Of a DNA stretch of 64,000 nt, positions 48,818 through 62,097 are shown one piece after another. The translations under genes were made by a program, and so were the position numbers. Positions within the stretch are counted from its first letter, which is position 1, and each line of letters opens with the position of its first letter. The notes under the pieces are model-generated. The model ran no database searches. It was given only the letters and a program-made list of their open reading frames with translations, and was not told the DNA's origin. Origin of the DNA: Lentinus brumalis (lineage: Eukaryota > Basidiomycota > Agaricomycetes > Polyporales > Polyporaceae); NCBI GenBank assembly GCA_001792895.1, contig MARA01000014.1:124001-188000 (forward strand), in the 5' to 3' direction.

Positions 48818-51800
48818 ACGGTTCCTGGATGTTCTCGCTGTATATCATGTACTTCCTCGCGTGCTTGAGTCGCTCGCACACGCGTCTTGTAATCTCATTG
48901 TATTTTTGAGTATCCGTGTTACGCAGAGAGAGCTCCTGGGCACGGCTGAAGAGCGTCGCAGAGGAGCGGCCGCGCGTGCGGTGATATGTCTGTTCGGCCG
49001 CGGTGCGTATGCATGTTGCGCGACATATAAGGTGCGCACCTCCCAGATCAATCGAGTGCCTCAGTCGTGTTCATAGCCATTCCTTGCAGCTGGACTAGGC
49101 AGGAGGAGTGCAGCTGGTTCGTAGACGCCCGGGGAAGAGGAGGAGGAGGAGAGCCGCACTGTTGAGACACAGGGTGGTATGAGGACGCAAAATGTATTCA
49201 TTGCATGTATCTACTACACGTCTGACACCTAATACATGGCTATTCGAGCACAAAACCCGAACGGAACACGCAGAATCTTGGACGAGCGAGCAGAGACGTC
49301 TGCTTTCAACGAGCGCTTAGATTACTAAAACGGGAAACCACCTCGTGAAGTGAGTGCTCGTAGTACCGTCTCTGCAAGCTCCCACTCTCCTGCATTCGCC
49401 TGAGACAGCGCTTTAATGCTGCACATGAGCGTAACCCAGCTGGGAGCAATCAGAGAGCAGACGGGGGTTCCAGGAGCGCATGCTGCTCAGCCGCGGTCTT
49501 CACTGACACGACTCGAAAGCACGAGTCAGCAAGCTCGTACGCACGCAATGCACGCTTAGCATGGCATCCGGTATGTCGAGCTCCCCAAAGTGTCCGAGAA
49601 CGCGCATTGAAACGCGTCCGGGAGAGTCGAGACCGGCCATACATGACGCCGCCCGGGAGTGTAACTGCTCGCGGGCTGAACGCGCAGACATGCGGTGGGA
49701 TTGCTCTCGCGGACACCTTCGATGCCAGCCTAGGCAGTGTCGCCGTCGTGGGACAGCAGGGACAGAAGACCCATACTTGAGCTGGTGTCTGCGTCGAGAA
49801 ACCTGTAAAAGGTGTACACCAGGTAAGTCATTGAACTCGGTACACGCAGAGCAATAACACGCACTGGGAGTCCCCACGTTCGCACAGCAAACGACATGGT
49901 GCAGCCTCCCACTGGCAGCGCACGGCCGGGGGCTACTTCGAGCATGGTGACGGAATTCTGCGTTGCTTCTGACAGCGAGAAACCTGTGGAAGTTGCACGC
50001 CCGGTAAGTCACTGAAACTCGGTATGAGCTGAGATATAACACGTACTGAGAATGCCCGGTTTCGCCGCGCAAAATGTTGACTAGCCGATGTACGGCTCGG
50101 AGGCTTGTACGGCGTCCAGAAGAAGTCGACACGGAGTTGCGGGATGCGACTGGAAGCCGTCGGCTGGGAGGTCTTGCATGCTGCATTCTGTACTGCGACC
50201 CGGGAGGCAAAGAAAGCCCCGGCGGCGTGCGGGATAGCTCGAGTGCACGGGATCTAGCGTGTCTGCATGCGTCCGGGAACTACGACGATAGCCACGAACG
50301 GGCGAGGAGCCGGGAGGACAGGACGCCCGCGGGCCGCGCCCGGGAGCGCAGGACTGCACGACGCTGCGACCGTCCGGGACAAGCCGTGTTGCGGGATGCG
50401 ACGCAACGCCGTCTGAGGTCTTGCACAGTGCTGAAGCTTGTAGACCGAGAGCCGAGGGGGACCCTGGCAGAGTGCGGGAGTGCTCGAGTGCGCGGGATAT
50501 AGTGCGTCTGCGTGCGTCCAGGACGGCAGCTGCGGTCGAGAAGCCAGGAGGACAGGACGACACGCGCCGCGCCCGGGAGCGCACGACTGCACAACACAGG
50601 GCGATCGTCCGAATGAAGTCGAGTCGTGGGATGCGACCATCCGGGAGGTCTTGCTTGTCACAGCGAGGTGTCTGCGTGCGTGTGTACAGGACAGGCAGTG
50701 ATGGCGGCGGGAAAGAAACCATGATGTCGCCGCGAACACCGCAGTGCACGCATGCCAGGGAGCGCAGAATTGCATGGTGCATGACCTCGTGAAATGTCGG
50801 TGGTGACCCTCAAGTTGCAGTGCATATCTAACGACATAACTGAGACTGCGGTCAGCACAAGCCGAGAGTCAAGCAGAGAAGGCTCGAACGCACCGGCGAT
50901 GGAATCTCTCTCTCCATCGAGGTCGCTTGGTCTGCTGACTGCACTGGAGGAGGAGGTTCGTGCTGTCTGGGGGGTGACGCGAGAGACGGTGGTTCGGAGG
51001 ACGGCGGGTGGGACTCGGCGGATGGTGGGTGGGAGACGAAACAGAGAGTGTGTTGGGAGCCGGGAGGGCATATGCATGAATCGGGGGGAGGAGGAGGGAA
51101 GCGTCGGTGGCTCTCGGAGGGCGCAGCCTATATCATTCCCGCTGGTGAATTCTAGGCTCGCCGACCGCAATGGCCGCCGCTCCGCGGTGCATCTTGTGAT
51201 CCTATATTGGACGACCCAGTCTGTCACTTTCTTGCTGAGAACATGACTTGTTACTCAGCCGATGCACCGGCCGACTCACCGCTTTCGGACGCTTCCAGGG
51301 TGTTGTCACTCTAGCCGTGACCGCCGGAATGGTGGAATGGTGGGATCGCGATCCACATGGGTAAGCGAGGACCCAGCGGGACGAATAGAGGGCCGACATC
51401 GGTGTGTACAATCAAGGGAACCCGGAGGAAATCAAACTGTTCGCGTCCGAGCCGTTCGGTATCGCCTTCAAGTTCCCAGTCAACTCTCCCGGAATATGTG
51501 TCCAGCGTGAGGTCTCCTGCGCTCTGGTCGCCGCAAGCTCTTGCAGGATGTGCGGTGTCCATCCTCCCATGCGCTAGAGGATTGCATCTGCAGTAGCGTA
51601 TTGCGACGAGCTGATCTCTCAGAGTGCCTGACCGGAGGATGTGTGTGTGCATCTGGCGGTCAAACCGTGTCAGTCTCAGGAACGCGACGGCGCGACAGAA
51701 CAAGGGAAATGCGACACGTACCGACTAGAATGTTTCTCGACAAACAAGGGAGCTTCGCTCCGCTGTCAGTCTGTGGTAAATACAGAGAAATGCGCGGGTA

Positions 51801-54800
51801 TGATGTCCCTGCGGAATGTGTTAGTTACCTGTGTCAATCATGTGACAGAATGAGAGGAGGTTACGTACCATCTCGATTGTTTCATGGCAAACTGGGTAAT
51901 ATCCCGTCAGCTCGAAGCCATCGACTCCGCTGGGGCTTCCCTTACTCGGAGAGGATCTCGTGGCACGCCCGCACCCAATTCGCTCCCCTGCTTCTGATCG
52001 AACACTGTCCGGGAGTCGGCCGTGCAGTTGGTATCTTGAGCGAGTCTTTCCGAACATTGCAGTGCTCCTAGTGCCTGCGCAGTATGGAGCACAGCGGTGT
52101 GACAATGTGAGCGAGGATCTGGCTAGGAGACCCCGCGTGAGCCAGCTCGACCGCTGCAAAGACTCAGAGAGTACGGCCAACAGAGGTACGTAGAGGCGTC
52201 CTGTATGGTGTCATTCTCGCCTAAGGCTACGCCGGCCGTGTGGCATCGTCTAATCTGTCTCCCGAGCTCAGCTGCCGGTGTGAGCAGTCTCGCCTCCTAT
52301 AACTTCTGTAAGTAGCTATACCAGACGTCAGGTCATTTCTTCACGTACCGCACAGTCACTGTCGCAAAGGCTGCGCACCCGGCACATAGAGACTAGAGTC
52401 TGCGTTCCGTATTCAATCTCCTCTCCCAGGTGGGCCGCAAGGGAGTTGACACACACACTGACACTCGCTCCCGGGCACTGGCAGCGGATGCGCTGCTTCC
52501 AAACTCCGCGACCCTGGAGCATGCACCGGCGGTGCAGACGGACATCGCGTCCTGCACGGGGACGAAGAGTTCTGTCAAGCAACGAAATCAGCCGCAGGCC
52601 AACCATTGTGGTCCGTCATCGAAGCGGCTAAATCTCGATACGTACCTGTTCAGTGACCGTACCATGTAAGCGTCGCCGCGACGCCGCCCACATGACACCG
52701 GCTGCACAAACCGTCAACCCTCCCGGCCACGCAGTCCAGCTCGGAGACGAATTTACCTGGGACGCATCCCTTGCAGCGTCAACCTGCGCTGTTGACCGAG
52801 ACAAGGACATACGTACCGCACGGTCTGGGCACCTGGCACGCAGACACTAGAGTCTACGGAGTACGCATCTAGTCTCCTCTCCACGGTGGGTCGGACCAAG
52901 CGGAGACATGCGACGACGCTCGACCCTGGGCAATGGATGTGCCGCATCCGAACGCCGCGACCGCCGAAACGATTCTGAAGCACGCACCGGCCCTGTCAGT
53001 GGCCACACAGACTCGGACCGAGATCACGTCCTGCACGGTGACGAAGAGTTTTCGGTGACCGATGCGGTCAATTTCACTGGTGAACTTCGAGAAGACGCGT
53101 CGTAATCAGCCGCAGGCTCAACGACATCGAAGTGGCGAACACTCAGAACATACCTGTTTACTGTTCACTGTTCGAAAACCTGGATGTCCGACGCAGAAGT
53201 CTGAGTCAGACGTTGCGCAGTACTGGATGCAGCTGTCGGCTGCACAAACCCTAAGCCTCCAGCCTCCCGGGCACGTCCAACCCGGCAATAGAGACGCATC
53301 CTACGCAGCGTCAGCTGTTCTGCATCCCTGCGAGATAGCCTGTTCAAGACTTGAGCCTGCAGCGGCGACTCTGAAGCGAGAAGTGCGCAGCCGCGTTGGG
53401 GGTCGCATCGGACACCCTCTTGGGAAGGAGTGTGCCGTGTTGAATGTTTCAGGCAGCGGCGGCCTGTGTGCTGTCGCCGGAGAGCTTCCCCATCGGCATC
53501 CAGCTGGTAGAGTCTCGCACGGTAGCGAAACCTAGATGCAATTGGGCGAACTCCAGAGGAGGGTTGAATATGGAAGTACGTCTGTGCGCTGCGCATGTTG
53601 CACGGAGTGGCGAGCGGCCGCGCCGTGCCGTAGGACGTCCCTGGTACGTACTACGCGCGATGGGGTACTCGGAGATTCGCCGAGAAACGTCACCGGTGCT
53701 GAGGAATGTTCCGATTCCTCCGTATAAGCCGTTCCTGCATATGCAACGCGCAAGTCAGCGTCCCCGCTGCTCCCAGCACGCTCCCTTCCCCGCACGCACT
53801 CGGTCACTCACTTCGCCCCGCCCCATGTCGTCCCTGTCCTGCGAGCTGAGTTTCGGTGAGTCGCAACCCACGCCGGATGTCCTTCGCGTCGTGTCGAGCG
53901 ATACGCACCTGCTGACCGCATATCATTTTCTTCTCCCAGCTCGCGCGTTCGCCGCTCCCGGCTCGAGCAGCCACAACGGTCCCTCGCTCGTCGGATGAGC
54001 TCCCGGTGAGTCGCATTGCAAGCCGGCCGTGTGCGAGACTCTCCTGTCCATCATCGACTGAATCTCCTCTCTCTCACAGATCTGTGAACATGACTATTCC
54101 AGGTGAGCACCGATGTCCTTGCTCACAACTCATGAATACTCACTTTAGCTCCCACCAGCTCAAACGCTGTCTCCCGGTCACTAGGGTGCGTGATCTGCCT
54201 TCCATGCATCTTCTCTCCCAGACCGTTCAAGACATCTTGCAGGAGGAACGGCGCGTCGCGGTGCCCTGCAAAGCAAATGCGCACGCGTAAGTACCCATCA
54301 TGTCCGCGAGCGAGTATGCACGATACTCACGCTACTCGCAGCGGTCGCGGCGTATCTGTCAAGAGCCAAAACCCAAGAGTCAAAACTCGAGCTAAAGCCA
54401 GTGAGTACGGTCCATCGAGCAGCGCGTCCCACCTTATGCTGATCAGATGCTCATGCTCGCAGCGTCGCACTCGCGCCATGCCGGGAAGAAGATATATTCG
54501 AGGCTGTACTTAGGGCTGACGCACGAGTAGTAGTCCGTAGTATTCGCCGTGCCGTCCCGTGCAGACATGAGACAGGTACAGACGCCTCGAAGCTGGAGAC
54601 GTCGGCACGTCGCGCCGAGCGAGGAGCTGCGCGGGAGGGCGCGTCACGTCCTCGCGTTTCGTTCTCGGGTTGACCGTCCTGGCAAGGGGTCGGTGCACGG
54701 TGCTTCCCGGATGCGCTCCCAGTGTAGTCCGAGCGGTCGAGCTTTTCGGTGCGGCGAGTCAGCACCCGCGGCCTGTTCCGCTTCCAGATGTGTCGCTTCT

Positions 54801-56403
54801 GTGCTCGCGCAGGGCGATGACCGAGGCGATCGGGTTCGGCATGGGTACGGGCGTCGGCTTGACGTATGAGGGCGGGCGACGGCTCAATGATGGGAATTCG
54901 GGCGAAGCGTGGTGGGAGAGCGAGACGCTGCCTCCCAGATAGGGTGCCAGCGCAGTCCGAGCCGTCGCGCTCTTCGGTGCGACGAGCCAGCGCACGCACG
55001 TTCCGCTTTCCGCTGCGTCGCCGTCGTGCTCGCGAAGGGCGTGGACCGAGGCGTCCGGGTGCGGGCGTCGGCTTGACGAATGTGGCAAGAGCGGGAGAAC
55101 GGGCGGAGAGCGAGAGGGCGAGAGGGAAGAGGATTCCAGGAGTTCGGGCGAGGATCGGATCGTGTAGTGGAGGTGCGCGCTCGGCGTGCTGTTGAGATTT
55201 GGTCTTGGTGTAAGTAGTCTTTACGAATACACGGAGAGCCCGGGTGTTGCTTACGCGGGTCGTTACATGCATCAACGTTGAACGGGCCGAGTGTCTTGAG
55301 AGTTATGGCGGGCGAGTCGCTTGAGCAGACGGACTTGGGGGGAGACGCGACGACGGAATTGGTCTTGTAGGCTACAGCTTGGATATGCAGCTCCATGCGT
55401 TGTCGGCGGCGTCACAGCTCAAGAGTGGGCTCTGAGGAGCAAACCCGCAGACGCTGCAGACGGAAGGCGAGGGAGAGAGAGTCCAGGAGACAACGTGTTT
55501 GCGCGTTGGCGAGACGTAGAGTACATGTACATACGTGAGACAAAAAGTGACATGGCGGGACGCACCTAGTGATCCATGTCTCCATTGTCTCCTACGCTCG
55601 TCGCACGCACAACCCTCCTGCAACATGGACTTGCTGCGCTGCGGAGGTATCGCCGGTGTCTTCTCTGAGTTGCGGCGGTCTTCAGTTCGACGAGATTGTC
55701 GCGAAGGGCGATGACCGAGGCGTCATGTTTGGGAAAGGGCCATAGGGCGTCGGACGGGCGAGAGGACGGGTGAAGGATGCCGGGAGTACCGGTGAAGGGC
55801 GTTGGAGAGTCAGATCGCATGGTGGAGGCGCAAACGTGCTGTTGAGCGTGGGTTTAGCGTACTCTTGGCGGTGGTGACGGACAGCTACTTACGTGAATTG
55901 AATCAAGCCAGATGGTCGCGAGTGGCTGCAAATTGCTGCGAGCGAGAGCGAAGGGTATCGCGATGGAGAGACGGAGAGGATGGACGTACTGGAAGACGGC
56001 GGGACGCACCTAGACTGTCCATTATCCATGTGCTTGTCGCACACACAACCCTCCTGCGAGTAGGCTTGCTGCGTTGCGGAGATATCGCCACACTCGTCTG
56101 TTCATAGGCGAACGGCCGCATACAGGGCACAGGAGGACGTCGTCGCAGGATGTGAGGGAAGAGGGGAGAGGGCGTGGAGAGCGAGCAGTTGTGGGCAGAG
56201 TCCGTGTGCCGGGCGTGCAAGAGGGCACTCGCTGCGGTGTTGCGCGAGGTGTCGAGTGCCGTGCGAGACGAGTCGAAAGCGAGGGAGGGGCTGCAAACGT
56301 GCGCAAACAGCGTCGCGGCTCCGAGCAGAGGGCAGCCAGGGCGAGCGACGATCGAGCTCGGTACAGCCACACGCACGCGTGACGTCAGCGATCGACGCGT
56401 TCA
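48818..56403. other. Spacer 2: near-copy of spacer 1
   Basis: Offset 9522-9543 bp from spacer 1, with the same internal repeats (about 50138-50700, 52344-53330 and 55554-56080). It has one inserted base near 50344 and an indel-rich divergent patch at about 53420-53830. The intron-like chain recurs at about 53940-54530. No recognised gene. Confidence 0.6.
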
Positions 56404-58478
56404 CTTATCAGTGACCGTGTTTGGGGACCGGCGCTGCGACTACGCGTCGCCACTTCGTTCACGACGACGACCACGACGACGATGAGGGCCTTGACTGTAA
56501 CTCTTCTCCCTATACTCGCGGCTACCGCTGTCCTGGCTGCGCCGCCCGTTGAGCAAGTTGTTCTTGAGGACCTCAGTCGCGTCACCCACGAGTGGAAGCA
56601 CGCCGCAGACGGTGTCATCCGCGGTGGCCAGAAGCAAGCAGCGAAGTGGGTTGAGGGAGGGCGGGAGTTCGTCCAACAGCACGGGCTGACATGTGAGTGA
56701 TAACACTTGCAGCGTTCCGAAATACTAAACTGTCTGCAGACGAGCTCGTCTCGCATCCTGCCTTCGATGCTCATCAGCTCCGAATGACAGAGCCATCCTT
56801 GTGCGACTCATCCGTGAAGCAGGTCTCGGGATACCTTGATATTGCCGATGACAAGCACTTGTTCTTCTGGTTCTTCGAGGCGCGTCACAACCCCGCAGAG
56901 GCGCCCCTTGTCCTGTGGCTCAATGGAGGCCCAGGATGCTCCTCGACCACCGGCCTTCTCTTCGAGCTCGGTCCTTGCATGATTGCGGCTCAAGGCAAGA
57001 ACGTCACCCACAACCCCCACTCCTGGACGGAGTCTGCCAATGTCATCTTCCTCGATCAACCTGTAAACGTCGGCTACTCCTACGCAGACGGCGACACCTC
57101 GGTCAGCACCTCCCCAGTCGCCGCAGAGGATGTCTGGGCCTTCCTCGAACTCTTCCTTGCGCGCTTCCCCAAGTACTCGAAACTCCCCTTCCACATCGCG
57201 GCCGAAAGCTACGGCGGCATGTATGCGCCCAGCATCGCGAGTGTCGTTCACAACAAGAACCTCGCGCTCGCCCGGGACGCGGACAAGCTCGCTCCCGGCC
57301 TCCTCCACATCAACCTCGCTTCGGTCATCATCGGCAACGGCATCACGGATCCGTACACGCAAATGGCTAGCGTGCCCGATGCAGCTTGCGAGGGCGAGTT
57401 CCCGGTCTTCAGCGACCCCAACAGTCCCGAGTGCCAGGCGATGCGCACGAAGGTCCCCACGTGCCAGCGTCTCATCAAGAGCTGCTACGATTTCGATTCC
57501 AAGTTCACATGTGTCCCTGCTCTGCTGTACTGTAACAGCCAGCTCATGGGGCCCGTCGTACGTACGTACATCTCAGCGTTCATGATCGCCTTCCGCTAAT
57601 TCACCGGTTTACCACCTGCTCAGAGTCTGGGAAGAACATCTACGACGTCCGCCGGGATTGCGACCGCTCGAAGGACGGCGACCTTTGCTACAAGGAGCTC
57701 CAGTGGATCGAGACGTGGATGAACCTGCCCTCGACCAAGAAGGAACTTGGCGTCAACCCGGACATTGACTTCCAGAGCTGCAACATGCAGGTCAACCAGG
57801 CGTTCGCGCTCCAGGGTGATGGTGCCCGCAACCGTGCCAAGCTGCTCCCCGAGCTCATCCACAGCGGGATCCGTCTTCTCATCTACGCCGGTGATGCCGA
57901 CATGGCATGCAACTACATCGTACGAGCGTTCCTCTGCTCACCTCCGCAGACAGCATAGCTTACTTACCTTACGTGTGGATAGGGCAACGAGCGCTGGCTC
58001 GAGCAACTGGACACCAAGTTCCGGGACGAGTTCTCCAAGACGACGAAGCAGCCGTGGGTCACTCTCAACAAGGGCGACCTGTCCGGCTGGGTCCGCAGCG
58101 CTGGTGGCGATGGCTACACCGCGGGTAACGTCACCTATGTTCAGGTCCACGCCGCTGGGTACGTGTGTCCAGCGAACCGGGTCTGTTATACTGTCTTCTA
58201 ACCTCCCAAATCCCAGACATATGGTGCCGTTCGACCAGCCCGATGCTTCTCTCGTACGTCGCTCTCCCACTGCAAGCCTGTTTCCATCTGACGCTTTCTG
58301 CAGGACCTTCTTACGAGGTGGCTTGCGGATGTGCCGTTGGCACTGAACGTCTCCCAGTAGACTGGTTGAGCTTTTGGATCCTGGATGTTCTCATTGTATA
58401 TCATTAATTCAGCTCGTGTACCTCACTTGTGTTCTGGGCAGTCGCTCATACACGCCTCTCGTTGTAATCTCATCATAA
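56404..58478. repeat. Tandem segmental repeat, unit 3 (partial, gene only)
   Basis: Matches the start of unit 2 exactly through the promoter and gene to about 57250, then diverges by a few per cent. Weak similarity to the 3' UTR of the other copies extends to about 58478, after which the flank is unique. Confidence 0.9.
56482..58360 (+). CDS. S10 serine carboxypeptidase, copy 3 (intact)
   Basis: The only complete member of the array. Signal peptide (MRALTVTLLPILAATAVLA), a short propeptide, then the S10 core with WLNGGPGCSS, nucleophile AESYGGMYAP, IIGNGITDP, Asp in YAGDADMACNY and His in GHMVPFDQPDASL. The frame is continuous where copies 1 and 2 fail (DTKFRDEFSKTTKQPW). Introns: 56695-56740 (completing a Tyr codon), about 57558-57623, about 57920-57982, about 58159-58216 and 58254-58303. 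The last exon encodes DLLTRWLADVPLALNVSQ with stop at 58358-58360. It releases C-terminal residues from peptides at acidic pH in the secretory route, vacuole or medium. Its stop faces the GH95 stop across about 220 bp. Confidence 0.96.
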
Positions 58479-58581
58479 TTGACCAGATAGACAGCACTGC
58501 TTGAGGGTTCAACATACATCCAGCATCGAAATATCTTACAAACACAATTGTTCCAGCGAGCACCATACTGCATACGGTGGC

Positions 58582-61500
58582 TTACAAGATCTTGACCCGG
58601 ACGCCAGGCTCGACTGTGATCGTCTTGATCTCATCGCGTCCCTGCATGAATCGGACCTGCCTCCTGGAAGCAGCGGCGTCCGCCGTGAGCACGAGCGAGT
58701 TCACTTTGCTGTCTCCCCACGCGAAGCCGATGCCAAACCCTCCACGCAGCCGCACATTCTTGATAGAGCCGCTGGCCCACTGGGGCGGAAGCGCAGGGAG
58801 CAGCTTGACGGTGAAGATGCTCTGGAAGTTGGGCTCATCCGGGGCCTGGACGAGCGCGTTCTGCGTGCCGAGATCACCAGCAGCAGGTCAGCAAAGGCGA
58901 GTCAGAGGGGGAGCAAGGTGGTGGACGCACAAGGACCGCCGCCGGGAAGCCGAAGTTGGCGTCGATCTGGAAGATGGCGTCTGCCCCGCTCGAGTACAGG
59001 CTGAACAGGTTCGGCGCAAAGTTGCGCTCGAGGGCGTACTGCCATGAAAGGCCGCTGTCAGCATCGCTCGACCTATTTCTGGGTATCTGCGATACGCACG
59101 GAGAGCTCGTGATAGAACTCGCTCGCGTTGCCGAGCTGCGCCCATGCGGCGGCGCGCCAGACCTTCTCCCAGCCCGAGTCGGCGTCCGGGCCTGTGCCGT
59201 TGCCGCGGTGGATGAGACTGGTGGTCGCTGCGGCGATAACCTCCTCTTGCGTGTAATTCGCAGCAGTCGCTTGCAGTCTCGGGTCGTAGTTAGTGATTGC
59301 GTAGCCGGGGTAGAGTCCGATCAGGTGCGACAGGTGACGGTGGGTGTCATCCGGGGAGTCCATGTCGACCTTCCACTCTGCGCCAGAGACCATCAGCTAC
59401 AGTCGAGCGCGCACGTAGGTAGGAGGAGGTCGCACCTTGCAACTGGCCCCAAGAACCGATATGGATACCCTTGTCCATCTGACTACGCTTCGTGCGGACC
59501 TCTGCAAAGTATGTATGAGCATGGTGGTCGACATACTATGCCAATAGGAAGTCACACACTATTGAGAAACTCGGTGTCATTGTCACCTGAGGACGGGAAC
59601 CCCTTGTCGATGGCATTGAAGAGCTGCCAAATAACTTGCTGTGCATGCGCGCAACCTGGCGTATAGCAATCAGCCTCCGCAGACTCAATGGTATGGGCAT
59701 GACCTACCCAGGGTGATAGGTACTTGCTCAGGTGAGTTGCAAGGAACCACAACGAGCGTAGAATCGTTGAAGTGCTCATCTGGGACGAGCTTCTGCAGAT
59801 GGAACTGCGCTGCACTCTACAGAATAGTTCTCAGATCCCGCACTCTCCGCGAATAGTCGAAGCTTTATACGGACCTTGAGAAGTGGCCATCCTTGCGACT
59901 GGAACCACTCAGTGTCCTGCGTGAAGTCGAAGTGATCCCAAACGTGGAACATCTGGAGCAGCAAGAATCAGTCAGGTGACCGGAGATCGTCTGGGCATAC
60001 AGACCATCCAAGCGTTGGACTCTGTCAATCACATCTGAGCTGATGACACTGTGCAGGGTACGCTTCCGACATACCTGGGTAGTCCGCCCATGACGCAGTG
60101 TTGCCGCCACCTTTCATGCCCGTGTGCCCGAAGATCTAGCATATATCAGTGAGCATCTCCACCGGCCAGGCCTGTCCATAACATACATTCATCTACGCAG
60201 CCAGAAGGTTTATTAGACATGTCATGAACTCCGGGACTTGATCGCCCACCTCATTGTGTGTCACCCATCCTTCAGAAATGTTGTACAAGTATTGGGCAGT
60301 CAGAGATCCTCGAGGAACCCAGTTCTTCTGCAGAGGTCATAGTGAGAAAGCGCTGGGACATCGGCGAGGAAGACGCGAACTTCAAAGTAGTCAAAGAGAG
60401 GCTTGACAACGTCCATATCGGTGAGCTCGGCGAACCAGTAGTTCATCTGGATATTGATGTTCGAGTCTGAAAGGCATTAGCATACGCCAGGGCTTGACAG
60501 CGGAGACCCGTACGATAGTCTATCAAGCAGTAGTGTCAGCGACGGCCTATCTCTATGATGGACGACACGAACCTGCACTCCACGGGTTGCTCGCGTCCTT
60601 GGCCCACTTCCCTTGCAAGTTCGCAGGCAGAGCGCCTCTCGCGCTGCCTGCCAGCAAGTACCGCCCAAAGTTGAACAGGAGCCACTCGAGGTACGTATTG
60701 CCCGTATCTGTCTGGTATGCGTCCTTTAGCTGGTCCGTGGGTGTATCCAGGTCGGGAACCTCCCCGAGGTGCAGTTCGAATTTCGTGATCAGCCCGGAGT
60801 AGTCAGCAATGTGCCTCGATACGATATCATCATACGTCAGAGACGATGATGTAGCAGAGTCGATGAGCGCAATCAAGGTATCGTGCGGGTCCGCACCCAG
60901 GAAGGTGAAGTTGTGCGCGGCGTCGCCGGCTTCCTGGTCGTAGTTCGTCCCGCCCACCCAGGTAAGCCAAGCTGCGCTGGCGCCGCTGACGCTGATAGTC
61001 ACGTTCCCAGTCCCCGTCGCTCCGCACGCAACAGAGGGGGCAGAATTGCCATCGGCAGCGGCAGAGACGCGCGCAAGAAGTTCGAAGGCCATACCCGGAC
61101 TCGAAGCGGTTCCGGTGATCTGAAGCGTTGAATTATCGAGGCAGGACACGGTGGGCGTGGGTATCCCTGATTCGGCGGCGATAGAGTACGCGAAGGTGAG
61201 AGCGGGCAGCGCGCTGGCGTCAGAGGTGTTGATGTGTTGCACGCAAGCCTCCAAGGGGTGAGAGCAAAACGTCTCCCTACATGGTCCAGTCAGTATTCAG
61301 TTACTTCGGCTGACTTTGAGCGTACCGAAGAAAAGTAGTATTGCCTTGCGTCCACTGGGTGCGCTGCACTGCGGCATCCATGTCAAGCCACCGCGTGAAG
61401 GCGGAAACATCACCAGTTACGTCCAAAGTAGATAGAAGATATCCGGCGCCAACGTAAGAGCCTGGAAACGGTTCAGTTCCCAGTGCGATTGACGAAACCC

Positions 61501-62097
61501 TCAAGGACGTACCGTAGGCTCCGGCGTCCGTGGTGAGTTCTTCGATGTCTAATCAAGGGTAAAAGGGCTGTCCAACTGTACCTGAGCAGCATGCTTACTG
61601 TCTATGGTACCACTTTCGCTCTGGAAGATGCTTTGGCGGATCTCCTGCAACTGCTGGGCCACTGTGACCTGGTCAGAAGGCAGCTTGTTACCTCCATTGT
61701 AACTCTGACAGGAGAGAAGTGAGTACCGCATGCTACCGGGAGCTCTACCGCCGCGGATGACGACAGCGGGCCATGTGCCTGAATACTCACAGGATCTTGG
61801 AACGGTCCACCAGACCAGAGAGATTCGATGTTCAGTTGCGCGGCTTCTTGGCCGGTCTCGCCCTGGAGCATCGCTTTCCAAGGAGAGCGTCAGCACTACC
61901 ATTGCAGCTCCCACTGAACACATACCTGCAAGGTAGCCGTTGCCGATGGGGAGCCAGTCGTTCGACCAAGCATCAAACCGGCCCGGCTGACTGAACCACA
62001 AGCCATTACCGGACGCTGGAAATCCTGACGGCGCTGCAGCCACAGAAGCTACAAGCGACCCGAGGGCGATGACCGGACCTACTCGTCGGGAGAGCAT
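58582..62097 (-). CDS. GH95 alpha-L-fucosidase-like glycoside hydrolase, secreted
   Basis: Signal peptide MLSRRVGPVIALGSLVASVAAA. The family's opening follows: NGLWFSQPGRFDAWSNDWLP, then IGNGYLAG and LNIESLWSGGPFQDP. A beta-rich middle leads to the (alpha/alpha)6 barrel with LPANLQGKWAKDASNPWSA, INMNYWFAEL (region of the catalytic acid and Asn pair), DDTHRHLSHLIGLYPG and FQIDANFGFPAAVL. The C-terminal beta domain has LLPALPPQWASGSIKNVRLRGG and ends VRVKIL with TAA at 58582-58584. More than ten introns and no lesion seen. The family includes 1,2-alpha-L-fucosidases and some alpha-galactosidases, so the exact sugar is uncertain. Role inferred: release of fucose from plant or fungal glycans outside the cell. 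Confidence 0.94.

Larger units (their letters stand above)
46882..56403. repeat. Tandem segmental repeat, unit 2 (9.52 kb)
   Basis: Starts at CTTATCAGTG before the second carboxypeptidase and ends at the same word before the third. Its left end (promoter and 5' part of the gene) matches unit 3, while its gene 3' end and most of its spacer match unit 1. Confidence 0.93.

Noticed and set aside
49500..50210. 236-codon minus-strand frames in both spacers (also 39958-40668)
   Set aside because: Identical in both copies only because the spacer is duplicated. Composition is unnatural and the frame runs through internal repeats.
54451..55275. 274-codon minus-strand frames in both spacers (also 44929-45753)
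   Set aside because: Arg/Ala/Thr/Pro-rich translation of a GC-rich degenerate repeat. No family features.
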